Source of the DNA: CAIZWU01 sp942492905
GTDB taxonomy: Bacteria > Verrucomicrobiota > Verrucomicrobiia > Verrucomicrobiales > V1-33
Assembly (NCBI GenBank): GCA_942492905.1
Contig: OW818657.1
Coordinates: 2,480,001-2,544,000, forward strand
DNA length: 64,000 bases
Direction: 5' to 3'
Part shown: one piece after another, positions 26,830 through 36,500 of the stretch
How the letters are laid out: each line of letters begins with the position of its first letter
How positions within the stretch are numbered: the first letter of the stretch is position 1
Position numbers and translations under genes: made by a program
The notes under the pieces: generated by a model
Database searches by the model: none
Told to the model about the DNA's origin: nothing
What the model saw: only the letters and a program-made list of their open reading frames with translations

Positions 26830-27456
26830 TCACGCGATTCTGCTTCTTCTGCAGCATCCCATGAGGCCGGTCAGCAGCAGCATTGTGGTGCTTGGTTCCG
26901 GCGTGATACCCAATGGTGCCATCATGACCTGATCCGGTCCAGTGGGGAGGTCCACGACCAGGGTTACCATGCCGTTGATCGGGGTGCCGAAAACGCTGGC
27001 GGCACCCACCAGGCTGATCGTGGTGGCACTGGCGGCCGTGGTGTCAGGCGGGAAAAGCCAGGGGATGCCGGAACCACGCAGGACGACCTGCTCACTGGAC
27101 GATGCCAGCGTCAGGCCGTTTCCGGCCACAAGGTAGATTTCCTGGGAATTGAAATCGCCGGGATTGAGTGGGATGCCCGTGAAACTGCCGCTGATATATC
27201 CCTGGGCGGCGCCCGAGGTAGGGGAGAGACCTGCGGCAAATTCACGGTATCCCAACAAGTCGGAGGGGACCGTCGGGGGTTCCGGAAAGGTGCCAACGGA
27301 AATGTAGTAGCCTCCTCCGGTGTAGGACAATCCTGTGAAATAGTTGGCGAGCTGCAGTCCGAGGGTGGTGCCGGGAGGGCCCTTGATAACCGCGATCGTG
27401 GCCGCTGGGGCAGAGCTGGCCAGGGCGGCCAGGAAATAGAGGGGGAACAGTTTCAT
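26830..27456 (-). CDS. PEP-CTERM sorting domain protein
   Basis: A 208-residue exported protein. The signal peptide is MKLFPLYFLAALASSAPAA. The C-terminus TPEPSTTMLLLTGLMGCCRRSRIA is a PEP-CTERM tag: PEP, a hydrophobic helix and a basic end, slightly degenerate because two Cys precede the Arg pair. The middle is beta-rich with many Gly, Thr and Ser and shows no domain I recognise. It would be processed by an exosortase and left on the cell surface. It follows the HerA-like gene by 56 bases on the same strand, so read-through is possible, but a shared function is not evident. Its length is typical for small PEP-CTERM proteins of this phylum. Confidence 0.83.
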   Translation of the reverse strand: MKLFPLYFLAALASSAPAATIAVIKGPPGTTLGLQLANYFTGLSYTGGGYYISVGTFPEPPTVPSDLLGYREFAAGLSPTSGAAQGYISGSFTGIPLNPGDFNSQEIYLVAGNGLTLASSSEQVVLRGSGIPWLFPPDTTAASATTISLVGAASVFGTPINGMVTLVVDLPTGPDQVMMAPLGITPEPSTTMLLLTGLMGCCRRSRIA

Positions 27457-27512
27457 GGGGGGCTTGGCCGGACTATCCGGTTGTTATGAACCTGACAGAT
27501 TACCGGGGACAG

Positions 27513-30068
27513 TCAATTTTTCTCCATGGGCCGGTTTTGCCCTGAAGCCTCATCCCAGGCTGCTTCGAGGGAGCCGGTGCCGGTTTGGTAGTAGGGAAGC
27601 CAGGCGAGGCCGAAGGCGTTGATGGTGATGTTCTTTTTGAGGGCCCGGATGGGGTTTTTGGTGAGAACGAGGCGGCTGGGGTCGGCCGCGAGTCGGATTT
27701 CGCTCATGGCGGCGTCCATTTGATTTTTGAGTTCCACCATCTGGGTTTCGATTTCCGCGAGGCGGTCTTCGGCGCGGCCGACGTCGCCGCTTTGCTCGAA
27801 GGCGCGGCTGGCACTGCGGGCGGCGGTGCTGGTTTTGCTGATGGTGGTGCGGCTGAGGGCCTTGCGGCCGAAGAGGGCGCCGAGGATGGTCTGCCCGATG
27901 CTGACCGCGGTGTTGATCTTGGCGGAACGGGCCTGGGAGGCTTCGCGGTCGATGGCCGCCTGGGCTTTGTTGGCAGCAGTTTCGAGGGATTGGTATTTGG
28001 CCTGATATTTCAGGCGGAGGGATTCGATTTCCTGGTCGCGTTCTTCCTTGGCGCGATGGCCAAGGCGGACCCGGAAGTCGCCTTCGGGTTCGCCCGGTTT
28101 GCTGTAGACCTTGTATTTTTCGTTATACCAGAGGTCGATGGATTCGTTGGCAAAGAGCCAGTCGACGGCTTGATCGCGCGCGGCGGTGTAGGTGGCGGCT
28201 TTGAGGGCGAAGGGGGGGACGGCGGCGAAGCTGACCGGACCGGGCATGGGCTCGCGGCTGAGGGCGGAGGCATCGAGGCGGCTGCGGATGGCATTGGCGG
28301 CATCAAGCGTGATCATGTCTTCGCTGAGCTTGCTGAGCAGGGAGAGCCGGCGCATCACAAAAACGTCCTTGGGGGCATCGGAGAAGGTGATTTCCGCCGA
28401 ACGAAGGATGGCCGGAAGATAGACCACGGGCATGGGCTGGGCGCTGGGGCTGGTGACGGGGAAGAAAAATTCATTCACCGCGGAAGGCAGAGTGGGGCGG
28501 GATGCGGGGGAGGGGTTTATGATTTCCGATTTATGATTTATGATTTGATCCGGATCGGATGCATTTTCTGCTGAGGGCGTGGAATTTGAGATTTGAGAGG
28601 GGGAATCTGAAAGGGCCGCCGCGGGAGTGCCGGTGAAGGCGGCCCGTTTGGGGTCCATCAGTTTTTTGATCTGGGTTCTGGTCAGGGGACCCCGCAGGTA
28701 ACTCATGACCCAGCGGACCTGGAGGACACAGGGGGCATCCTCGTGGACATTATGCATCAGGAAGATACGGTTCCCTAGAGCCGAGAGCATTTTCTCGAGG
28801 CTGGGGCGGTCAAACTTGCTGCCTTGGGTGGAAGCGGCGCCTTCGAGGCCGTCGAGGACGCGAGCCTTGTCACGCTCGGTCTGGAGGCGGCCGAGGAACC
28901 AAGTGCCGATATTGGAGAGGGCCTTGTAGTCGAGATCGACCGGGTTTTGGGTGGCGACCAGCAAGCCCAGCCCGAAGGCGCGGGATTGCTTGAGGAGGAT
29001 CATGAGAGGCTTTTTCGACGGCGGGTTGGCGGTGGGCGGGAGGTAGCCGTAAATCTCGTCCATGTAGAGCAGGGCGCGCAGGCTGGTGGTGCCGCTCTGG
29101 ACCCGCATCCAGCCCAGCATTTGATTCAGCAGCAGCGAAACAAAAAACATGCGCTCGCTGTCATTGAGATGCGCGATGCTGAAGATGCTGACCCGGGGTT
29201 TGCCTTCGGGGGTATGCAGCAGGCGTTTGATGTCGAGGGCTTCCCCCGTCAGCCAGGTGTTGAAACCCGGGGAGGCCAGCAGGTTGTTGATGCCCATGGC
29301 CAGCTCGGAACGCTTCTTTTCCGGATAGAAGGATTCCAGGTCGAGGGCGCCCACTTTGCCGAAGGGCGGGGTTTGCACGTAGTTGATGATCTTCTCCAGA
29401 TCAAGGTTTTCGCCGCCCCGCCAGGCGCGGTCGAAGATGTTGGAAAGGAGGATGTGCTCGCGGCTGTTGATGGGGTCGGCCGTGATGCCGATCAGGCCGA
29501 GGATGGAGCTGGCGGTGGTTTCGATGCGTTCCGAGAACAATTCGTTATCGTCGATGATTTCGAATTCCGGCGCGGCGAGGGAGGCGAGGATGCTGACGGG
29601 AATGCCGGCATTGCTCCCGGGGGTGAAGATGTTGATGTCGACGTTTGCGCGGAGGGTTTTGATGCGTTCCGCAGACTGGCCCCATTCTCCGAGGCCCTTT
29701 TCCCACACCGCCGCCTGGCCAGCCGCGAATTGGTCAGGGGTCAGGTCCTTTTTGGCGGCGTCCTCCTCATTGATCCAGGGGCGGAAGGCCTCGCCGGTGA
29801 GTTCGGGGAAAGTGAGGAGGAAATTGGAGATATCGCCTTTGGGATCAATGATGATGGAGGGAATGTTATCCATCGCCGCCTCCTCCAGCAGGGCGAAACA
29901 GAGCCCGGTCTTGCCGCTGCCGGTCATGCCGAGTACGACCCCGTGGGTGACAAGATCCTTGGAATCGTAGAGGACCAGTTTCTCTTCGGTGGTTTTGGTG
30001 CTGATGTCGTATTCCCGGCCGAGGTAGAAGGTGCCGGGTTTTTCGTAGTCGGAAGGGCTGATGGTCAT
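27513..30068 (-). CDS. HerA/FtsK-superfamily ATPase (DUF853-like)
   Basis: An 851-residue cytoplasmic ATPase. Walker A is GMTGSGKTG at residues 47-55, and the Walker B is LLYMDEIYGYLP with Asp337-Glu338. Between them lie IIIDPKGDISNF and the NVDINIFTPGS segment. After Walker B come PLMILLKQSRAFGLGLLVATQNP (sensor) and LGRLQTERDKARVLDGL. This is the HerA-like helicase/DUF853 pattern of ring-shaped DNA-translocating or remodelling ATPases. Residues about 490-520 are a low-complexity linker partly encoded by an AT-rich short repeat. The C-terminal third contains long Glu/Lys/Gln-rich coiled coil (residues about 680-800) ending in a domain also found in other ATP-binding proteins of this type. 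No NurA nuclease is adjacent, so a role in DNA end resection is unproven. Confidence 0.87.
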   Translation of the reverse strand: MTISPSDYEKPGTFYLGREYDISTKTTEEKLVLYDSKDLVTHGVVLGMTGSGKTGLCFALLEEAAMDNIPSIIIDPKGDISNFLLTFPELTGEAFRPWINEEDAAKKDLTPDQFAAGQAAVWEKGLGEWGQSAERIKTLRANVDINIFTPGSNAGIPVSILASLAAPEFEIIDDNELFSERIETTASSILGLIGITADPINSREHILLSNIFDRAWRGGENLDLEKIINYVQTPPFGKVGALDLESFYPEKKRSELAMGINNLLASPGFNTWLTGEALDIKRLLHTPEGKPRVSIFSIAHLNDSERMFFVSLLLNQMLGWMRVQSGTTSLRALLYMDEIYGYLPPTANPPSKKPLMILLKQSRAFGLGLLVATQNPVDLDYKALSNIGTWFLGRLQTERDKARVLDGLEGAASTQGSKFDRPSLEKMLSALGNRIFLMHNVHEDAPCVLQVRWVMSYLRGPLTRTQIKKLMDPKRAAFTGTPAAALSDSPSQISNSTPSAENASDPDQIINHKSEIINPSPASRPTLPSAVNEFFFPVTSPSAQPMPVVYLPAILRSAEITFSDAPKDVFVMRRLSLLSKLSEDMITLDAANAIRSRLDASALSREPMPGPVSFAAVPPFALKAATYTAARDQAVDWLFANESIDLWYNEKYKVYSKPGEPEGDFRVRLGHRAKEERDQEIESLRLKYQAKYQSLETAANKAQAAIDREASQARSAKINTAVSIGQTILGALFGRKALSRTTISKTSTAARSASRAFEQSGDVGRAEDRLAEIETQMVELKNQMDAAMSEIRLAADPSRLVLTKNPIRALKKNITINAFGLAWLPYYQTGTGSLEAAWDEASGQNRPMEKN
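28515..28551. repeat. AT-rich short repeat inside the HerA-like gene
   Basis: The stretch contains three copies of a GATTTATGATTT-like unit (TTATGATTTCC, GATTTATGA, TTTATGATTT). It is coded in frame on the minus strand as a linker reading QIINHKSEIIN. The AT content is sharply higher than in the surrounding gene, which suggests insertion of a dispersed short repeat. A related AAATCTCAAATT pattern follows near 28580. Confidence 0.7.
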
Positions 30069-30291
30069 GTTGGAAAAGGCGGATGGAATTTGGACAGACT
30101 GGGAAGGCAGCGGTGAGGAGGACCGGAAGGGCCGGGGCAGGCGCTATGGATGGCACGGATGATTAAAATGGGAAAGAACAAGTGTAGGGGAGATGGCTGG
30201 AGGAGATGGCGTTTTTGAGGGGGGATCAAAGTCCGCTTTGGAAGTGAATATCCGATTGGCAGGAGCGGAGCGTGATCGACTGTGAGGGAGG

Positions 30292-30915
30292 ATGTCCGAC
30301 GATGGAAATGATAGCAAGTCTCTGGAGGGCCACGGGTTGCCGTTCCGGAAAATGATGGCCCGCCGGGGAAGTTTCCTGCCGGCGGCCAGTGGCGGGCTGG
30401 GGATGGACTGCCCCCGTTGCGGCGGGGGACTGGTTCCCGGCAAGCACGATACGGGAATTGCCTGGCGGTGCCCCCAGTGCGGTGGCGAATCGCTGAATTT
30501 CAGTCAATTCCGGCGCATGATCCCGGACGAACAGGTCGATGTGATCTGGTGGACGGCCAAGGAAAGGCCTGTGGCGGCGCCCGGAGGCACGGCCTGCCCG
30601 GAGTGCCGGCGGCCGATGCTGGCGGTGCTCATCCCGCACCGGGAGGAGGAGTTGGAACTGGATATCTGTCAGGGATGCCAGCGTCTTTGGAGGGATGGCC
30701 CCCGCGCCGCCAAAGCCAGCCGGCGTCTGGATATCGGCCGCGGAGCCCCTGCCAAACCACCGGTCCTGGAGCTGAAGCCGCGCCGGGCAAGGCCAGACAG
30801 GCGGGGAGAATCCCCCATAAACGGGCATTCCGGGGATGGAAGCGGGTCATCACTGATCACCATCCTGACAGGCTGGGGGCGTTTTTTCCTGAACGCTTTC
30901 CGGCGGAAAGGGTGA
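30292..30915 (+). CDS. Small zinc-ribbon protein
   Basis: A 207-residue protein with three clear Cys pairs. CPRCGG and CPQCGG form the first zinc ribbon (residues about 40-64), while CPEC and CQGC form a second (about 102-129). The spacing resembles TFIIB-type or double zinc-ribbon proteins. The central segment between ribbons includes IPDEQVDVIWW. The C-terminus is basic (KPRRARPDRRGE) and ends in a hydrophobic ILTGWGRFFLNAF segment that could bind membrane or a partner. I start at ATG 30292, just after a GAGGGAGG ribosome site; ATGs at 30352, 30355 and 30403 are alternatives, and the last directly precedes CPRC. It is divergent from the HerA-like gene. Function not known. Confidence 0.65.
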   Translation: MSDDGNDSKSLEGHGLPFRKMMARRGSFLPAASGGLGMDCPRCGGGLVPGKHDTGIAWRCPQCGGESLNFSQFRRMIPDEQVDVIWWTAKERPVAAPGGTACPECRRPMLAVLIPHREEELELDICQGCQRLWRDGPRAAKASRRLDIGRGAPAKPPVLELKPRRARPDRRGESPINGHSGDGSGSSLITILTGWGRFFLNAFRRKG

Positions 30916-30971
30916 TGGTGATGGCCAGTGATTCCAAACCGGACCAAGACTTGCCAGGGGCGGCTGGGATT

Positions 30972-32117
30972 TCAATCCAACGCCTCCAGGCCGCCGGTCA
31001 GGCTGATGGCTTGGGGGTGGCCGTGCTGGCGGAGCAGGAGGGCGGCGGCGCGGCTGCGCAGCCCGACGCGGCAGATGGCCAGGATGGGGCGGTCCCGGGG
31101 CAGGGTGGGGAGGTGGGATTCCAAATCCTGCCACGGGATCCACCGGTCGGCCGGAAAGGGGAGCAGGGTGTGTTCCCAGGGTTCCCTGACATCAAGCAGG
31201 AAGTGGCGGTGACGGGTGGCGGCGAATTGTGAGGGGGGGAGTTCGAGGCCGGGCAGGGGAGCGGTCAGGCCGCAGAAAAGGTCGTAGTCGATGGGGGCCG
31301 TGATGGCAGGATTTTCCCCGCAAACAGGGCAGGCGGGGTCGCGGCGCAGTTTGAATTCGCGGAACCGGGTGCCGAGGGTTTCGGCATGCAGAAGGCGGCC
31401 GAGCAGGGGTTCTCCGGTATGGGTCAGGAGTTTGATGGCTTCGGCGGCTTGGAGGGTGCCGATGAGACCGGCCAGCACCCCGAGGACACCGGCGGTGTTG
31501 CAGTCCGGGACGCTGCCGGGGGCCGGGGGCACCGGGAACATGCAGCGATAACAAGGGGCGCCGAGGTGCGGGGCGAAGACACTGACCTGGCCTTCGAACT
31601 GATGGATGGAACCGTAGATGACAGGCTTTTTCAGCCAGACGCCGGTATCGCTGGAAAGATAGCGGGTGGGGAAATTATCGGTGCAGTCGATGAGCAGGTC
31701 GTAGTCTGCGGCCAGGGTCAGGGCATTGGCGGCGGTGAACGATTCTGCGAAGACGTCGGTGGTGAGTTCCGGATAGAGGGCGCGGAGGCGGCGGGAGGCG
31801 GTGGCGGCTTTGGGGTGCCCGCAGTCGCTGGCGTCGAAGAGGATCTGCCGTTGGAGGTTGGAGAGGCTGATAATATCGGCATCGACGATGCCGAGCCGTC
31901 CCACGCCGGCGGCGGCGAGGTAGAGCAGTGCTGGACAGCCGAGGCCGCCTGCGCCCAGCACGAGGACGGCGCTGCGTTTGAGGCCGAGCTGGCCTTCATA
32001 ACCGAGGCCGGGCAGGCTGAGGTGCCGCGCAAAACGGCGGAGCTCAGACGTGCTGAGCTCCGCCGGGGCGGGAGTTGGGATGTCAGTTTTCAGGTCCGGG
32101 AATTCCGTTGGGATCAC
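30972..32117 (-). CDS. MoeB/ThiF-type adenylyltransferase fused to a rhodanese domain
   Basis: A 381-residue E1-like enzyme. The N-terminal two thirds adenylate the C-terminal Gly of a small ubiquitin-like carrier (MoaD or ThiS): LSTSELRRFARHLSLPGLG, the nucleotide loop VLGAGGLGCPALLYL, DADIISLSNLQRQ, LLIDCTDNFPTRYL, and a zinc site from CYRC and CPVC. The conserved Cys of PDCNTAGVLG corresponds to the catalytic or transfer Cys. From about residue 285 a rhodanese domain follows, with its sulfur-carrying Cys in AICRVGLRSRA. This architecture is that of MoeZ or MoeBR, which activates and sulfurates the carrier for molybdopterin or thiamin synthesis. The start is a GTG at 32117. No moaD or thiS is adjacent, so the carrier is undecided. 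Confidence 0.88.
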   Translation of the reverse strand: MIPTEFPDLKTDIPTPAPAELSTSELRRFARHLSLPGLGYEGQLGLKRSAVLVLGAGGLGCPALLYLAAAGVGRLGIVDADIISLSNLQRQILFDASDCGHPKAATASRRLRALYPELTTDVFAESFTAANALTLAADYDLLIDCTDNFPTRYLSSDTGVWLKKPVIYGSIHQFEGQVSVFAPHLGAPCYRCMFPVPPAPGSVPDCNTAGVLGVLAGLIGTLQAAEAIKLLTHTGEPLLGRLLHAETLGTRFREFKLRRDPACPVCGENPAITAPIDYDLFCGLTAPLPGLELPPSQFAATRHRHFLLDVREPWEHTLLPFPADRWIPWQDLESHLPTLPRDRPILAICRVGLRSRAAALLLRQHGHPQAISLTGGLEALD

Positions 32118-32141
32118 TGAAACCGCAGGGCGCGGTCGAGG

Positions 32142-33266
32142 TCAGGCGGCCTTCTTTTTGGGAGTCGGCGGCACTACCTTGGAAGGCGCCTTGGGAGCGG
32201 CCTCCGGGGCTTTTTCTGCACCGGGGAGGCCGGGCAGGGTTGCTGGCTTGGCGGCTTCCTCGAGCAGTTTTTTCAGCTCGGGGGATTGGTTGGCCTTGGC
32301 TTTGGCGACTTCGGCAGCGTAATCGAAACTGGCGGCACCGGGTTTGATGACCAACTTGGGGGAAGCGGCGCCACCGTAGATGTCGGCGATCAGCGGGGAG
32401 ATGAATTCACGCAGGGCGGGGCCGACTTTCTCGCTCTTGGGGCCTTCATTGAAGGCGGCGGCGAGTTTGGCGACTTTTTTCGGCAGGGCCTTGTCGTTGA
32501 CGATCCCATCGACCATGTCGATGAGCTGCTCGCCGGAGAAGGTCCAGGAAACTTTGTTGGGGGCGGTTTTTTTGAAGACCGCGGACTCCAGGATTTCGCC
32601 GCCCACTTCCATCTCGCTGGTGATGGACATGTCTTTCAGCATCATCGCGGCCATGGGTTTGAATTGGTCGTAGGTGGGGCGGAATTCCGCGATCTTGGTC
32701 GCGATTTCCTCTTCGGTGATTTTCATCTGGCCGGGGGTGAAGGAGTCTTCCTTGGCGGCTTCGGCCTGGAGGGCTCCGAACATGGTCATGATTTCATCCA
32801 CTCCGGCCATGCTGATGACCCAGTTGCCGGAAGCGTCCTTGGTGGAATTGACCATCTTCATGTCCGGCATGGCACTGGCCTTTTCGGCGAGATCCGGGCT
32901 GGCGGAACTGAGGGCTTTTTTGAGATCGCCGCTGGCGGTGAAATCCTTGGTCAGGCCGGAAAGGGTGATTTTGGTGGCGCCGGCTTTGGTGGTTTCGACT
33001 TTGGCGTCGGTCCAGGCATCCACGGAGGGATTCATGGCGCGGATCATGTTGACCAGCATGGAGCGGTTGTCGCCGAGGGGATTGGGGGCACCGGCCCCTC
33101 CGCCCATCATGCCCATGATGGGCGCGAGATTCAGTTCCATCACGGTGGTGAATTTACCGCTGCCGTCGGCGTTCACGGTGGATTTGGTTTCATTCTTGAA
33201 ACAGCCCGTGGTGGAGAGGCTGAGGAAGGCGGTGCCGAGGGCGGCGACGGTGGTGAATTTCTTCAT
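32142..33266 (-). CDS. Putative lipoprotein with Pro/Lys-rich C-terminal tail
   Basis: A 374-residue protein. I start at the ATG at 33266 because it opens a typical lipoprotein signal: MKKFTTVAALGTAFLSLSTTGC, with Cys22 as the lipidation site. The frame is open further upstream but only as an unlikely extension. The body alternates beta-rich segments and helices with no domain I recognise. A Met/Gly-rich PIMGMMGGGAG stretch lies around residues 55-65, and the end is rich in Pro, Ala and Lys (KVVPPTPKKKAA). It is likely anchored in the outer or inner membrane, facing the periplasm. It ends 24 bases before the MoeB-rhodanese start, so the two may be co-transcribed, but a functional link is not obvious. 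Confidence 0.75.
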   Translation of the reverse strand: MKKFTTVAALGTAFLSLSTTGCFKNETKSTVNADGSGKFTTVMELNLAPIMGMMGGGAGAPNPLGDNRSMLVNMIRAMNPSVDAWTDAKVETTKAGATKITLSGLTKDFTASGDLKKALSSASPDLAEKASAMPDMKMVNSTKDASGNWVISMAGVDEIMTMFGALQAEAAKEDSFTPGQMKITEEEIATKIAEFRPTYDQFKPMAAMMLKDMSITSEMEVGGEILESAVFKKTAPNKVSWTFSGEQLIDMVDGIVNDKALPKKVAKLAAAFNEGPKSEKVGPALREFISPLIADIYGGAASPKLVIKPGAASFDYAAEVAKAKANQSPELKKLLEEAAKPATLPGLPGAEKAPEAAPKAPSKVVPPTPKKKAA

Positions 33267-33569
33267 GCGGTAGGTGCGTGTTGGAGGGATATGGTTGAAG
33301 CGGGGGACTGCGGAGGATGCCGGGGTCTGACCAAAGTGAAAACACCCGGAATCGAACACGGCGCAAAGAGTAGATGCGGTTTGGGCTTTTCACCAGGAAA
33401 TAAACAAGGTGCGGCTTCGAAACCGCTTGCGGTAGGGGGATGCCTGATGCCGGGGATGAACTGCCTTGGTGGACCATTTATTTATTGCAAAGCGTCGGCC
33501 TGCCTCAATAATCGCACCTCTTCCGGGGCCGCGCCCAGGACCAGAATTCCCCCCATCTCCAAACCCGTA
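33267..33569. other. Divergent promoter region between lipoprotein and TPR genes
   Basis: This 303-base region separates the divergent lipoprotein gene from the TPR gene. I see no convincing promoter pair, hairpin or gene. A long open frame crosses it on the plus strand, but it is antisense to the lipoprotein gene upstream and shows no signal peptide until the GTG at 33570. Confidence 0.5.
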
Positions 33570-36500
33570 GTGAAATCTTTGCTTTCTGCTTCCCGCCGTA
33601 TCTGCATCCCGGTTTGTGCTGCCCTGCTGGGCTCTCCTGCGATGTTGCCGGCGCAGGCTCCTCCTGCCCCGGCCGCCCCTGCGGCCGGAGTCCCGGAGGT
33701 GGATCTGAGCGACACCGAAAAGATGGGCAAAGTGGCCTACGAGGCCTTCAGCAAAGGCGATTGGGCGACGGCGGCAGCCAATTATGCCGGACTGATGACA
33801 GTCGCCAAAAAAGTCGGAGCCAAGCCGGAGGTGCTGGAGCCGCTGTATTTTATCCTGGGGGCGGCCTACTTCAATCAGCCCGATCACGCCAAAGCAGAGG
33901 CCATCTTCAACGAATACGTCACCACGTATCCCAAAGGGCAGAATGTCTATCAGGCCAACCTGGCCCTCGCCCGCATCCTGAAAGCCCAGAAAAAGTGGGC
34001 CGATGCCATCAGGAAGTATGAGCCGCTCAAGGGCGGTAGTGCCGTTTTCAAGGATGACGTCAATATTGAGCTGGCCGAGTGCTACACGGAAAACCAGCAG
34101 CGGGACAAGGCCATCGTGTTGTTTGAAACTGCCCTCGCTCCCGGCATCCGGAGTTCGGGCGAAGTCCGGCAGTCGCTGAAGCTGGTGGAACTTTACCAGT
34201 CCGACCGTCCGGAGAAAGGCGTGGCCCTGCTGGAACGGGTCAAACGGGCCAATGGCGCCCGTCCCCTGGTCAACGAAATCAATTTTGCCGCACTGAAGCT
34301 TGCCGATGAACTGATGAGCAGCAAGAAGGAGGAACAAGCCCTCCAGGCTTATCAGAACCTGCGCAAGAAGGATGAAGTGCTGGCCACCCTCAAGGAAGTG
34401 TCCGCCGAATACGAGCGCAGTGTGAACCGCCTCTCCGCCCTCGTGGCCGCCAAATCCGGGGATTCCGTGACGGCTTCCGCCCAGCTGGACAGTGTCCGGC
34501 TCTACGCCGCGCAAACCAAGGCCCAGATCGAACAGCTCGAAAAGGAACAGAACTACGATGCCATCGTCTTCTTCCGCATCAGCCGCTGCTTCGCCCAGCT
34601 CGGCCGCTTCTGGGAGTCCCGGCTCGGGTTCCAATGGCTCTACGAGAATTTCCAGGACTTCGAGGACCGTCCCGTGGTGCTTTATCTGCTGGTCTACTCG
34701 AATGCGAAACTCGCTCCCACGTCGCCGGATCAGGATGGCATGAAGATCATCGCCCGCACCGAGGAATTGTGCCGCGAGTATTTGAAGGCCTATCCGGCCG
34801 GTGCCCAGGTCACCGAAGTCGCCGAGACCCTGATCGCCCAGGTGCAGAAGTCGGGGAATCCTGACAAGATCAATGCGGTTTACGACGAGGTGATGAAATA
34901 CCTCGAAAACTCCCCCAACAAAAGTAACTTCCTCGCCACCCAGGTCCAGAACTACCTGGAGCAGTATGAGTTCCTGAAGGCGCGTGATGCGGCCACCAAA
35001 TTCCGCGCCGCCGCCCCCGATTCCCCGCTGATCGAGGACATCGACTACATGTATGCCCTGACGTTCTTTTTCCAGAACGACTACGAGGGCAGCGTCCGGG
35101 AGTTGAAGGCTTACCTCGACAAGTATCCAAGCGGGAAATATCTGGCGGATACCCGCTACCGGCTCGCGAATCTCTTCAAAGGCGAGGAGATGGGCCACAA
35201 GGCCAAGAAGAAACCGTCCAGCTTCATGCGGGTCATTGATGAGTGTCAGGACATCATCAATACCTACCCGGGCTCGCCCACGGTGGCTGATTGTTATGCA
35301 TTGATCGCGGACAGCTACAAGGAAATGACCGGCGAGGAGGCGGCGGACAAAAAACTGACTTCTGAGGAAATCGACAAACGCATCGCCGATGCCTATGTCG
35401 AAGCGGTCCGCCGCGGCCGCACCGATGCGGTGGTAGAGTATAGCCTCAGCCAGGCACGCCCGCTCCTGCAGGCCCAGGGCCGCTGGAAGGACATTGAGGA
35501 TCTTTACCGCGAATTTCTCGCGGCCAATCCGGATCATCGCGCCGCCTTGGAGTCGATCGGATGGATTGCCAAATCCATCGTCCGCCAAGGCACCACGCCT
35601 GAGGAAAAAACCGCCAATCAGGCCCGGGCCCGCGGGTTCCTTGCCGAAACCATTCTGGCCAATATCAACAATCCCTCGAAGGAGGGCGTGGAGGACCTGC
35701 TCCAGCAACTGGCGATCTCCAGCATTCCGAAGCGCAAAAAAGTGCCTGCCGTCGAAAACGCCGATCCCAAGGCTCCCAAACCCGCGCCGCCCACCGTTGC
35801 CGAAACCTTCGCCGAGGCGGAAGCGGAGTTGAACAAGCTGTTGGGTCTCGAAGCCGGCAAACTCTCGGCGGTCGGCCAGGCCCGTCTGCTTTACGTGAAA
35901 TCGGAACTCTACCGGAAACTCGAGGCTTCCGCGCCCAAGGTCAAAGGTCCGGACGGCAAGCTGGTCGTCGACACGGGTCCCAAACAGTCGGAGGCCCTGA
36001 TGGAAAAACTGGTCACCGAATTCAAAACGGATGATTTCAGCCCGAGTCTGCTGGCGGTAGTGGGCAACTATTTCGTGAAGCGCAATTCCGAGGAACGGGC
36101 CTCGGCCTGCTTCAACCGCCTGATCCAGTTTTTCCCGCAATCCCCCTACATGGACTGGGCGCTGGTCGGTCTTGGTCAGATGGCCTACAAAGCGAAGGAT
36201 TATGACACCGCGCTGAAGCGGTTCACCCAAGCCATGGATGAATATCCGGGGGCTCAATACGGGGAAGCCCAGATCGGAAAGGCCCGGGTGCTTTTTGACA
36301 GCGAAAAGCTGGATGAGTCCGAAAAACTGCTGAAGGAAATGTTCGGGGACAAGTCCGTCCAGAAAGAGGTGAAGGCCGAAGTGACCTGGCTGCTCGGCGA
36401 AATCCGCTTCAAGCAAAAGGCTCTGCCGGATGCGTTCAATTACTTCCAACGGCTCTACCTGAGCTTTGGCGCCTTCCCTGAATGGATGGCCAAAGGGTAT

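Noticed and set aside
28824..30116. A 430-residue plus-strand open frame
   Set aside because: It is the shadow of the HerA-like gene; the real motifs, Walker A and B, are in the minus-strand frame.
32286..33569. Upstream extension of the large TPR frame
   Set aside because: This part is antisense to the lipoprotein gene; the signal peptide begins only at GTG 33570.
33390..36449. A 1019-residue open frame on the minus strand
   Set aside because: It is antisense to the TPR gene. GC-rich codon bias leaves the opposite frame open; it has no domain or sensible composition.
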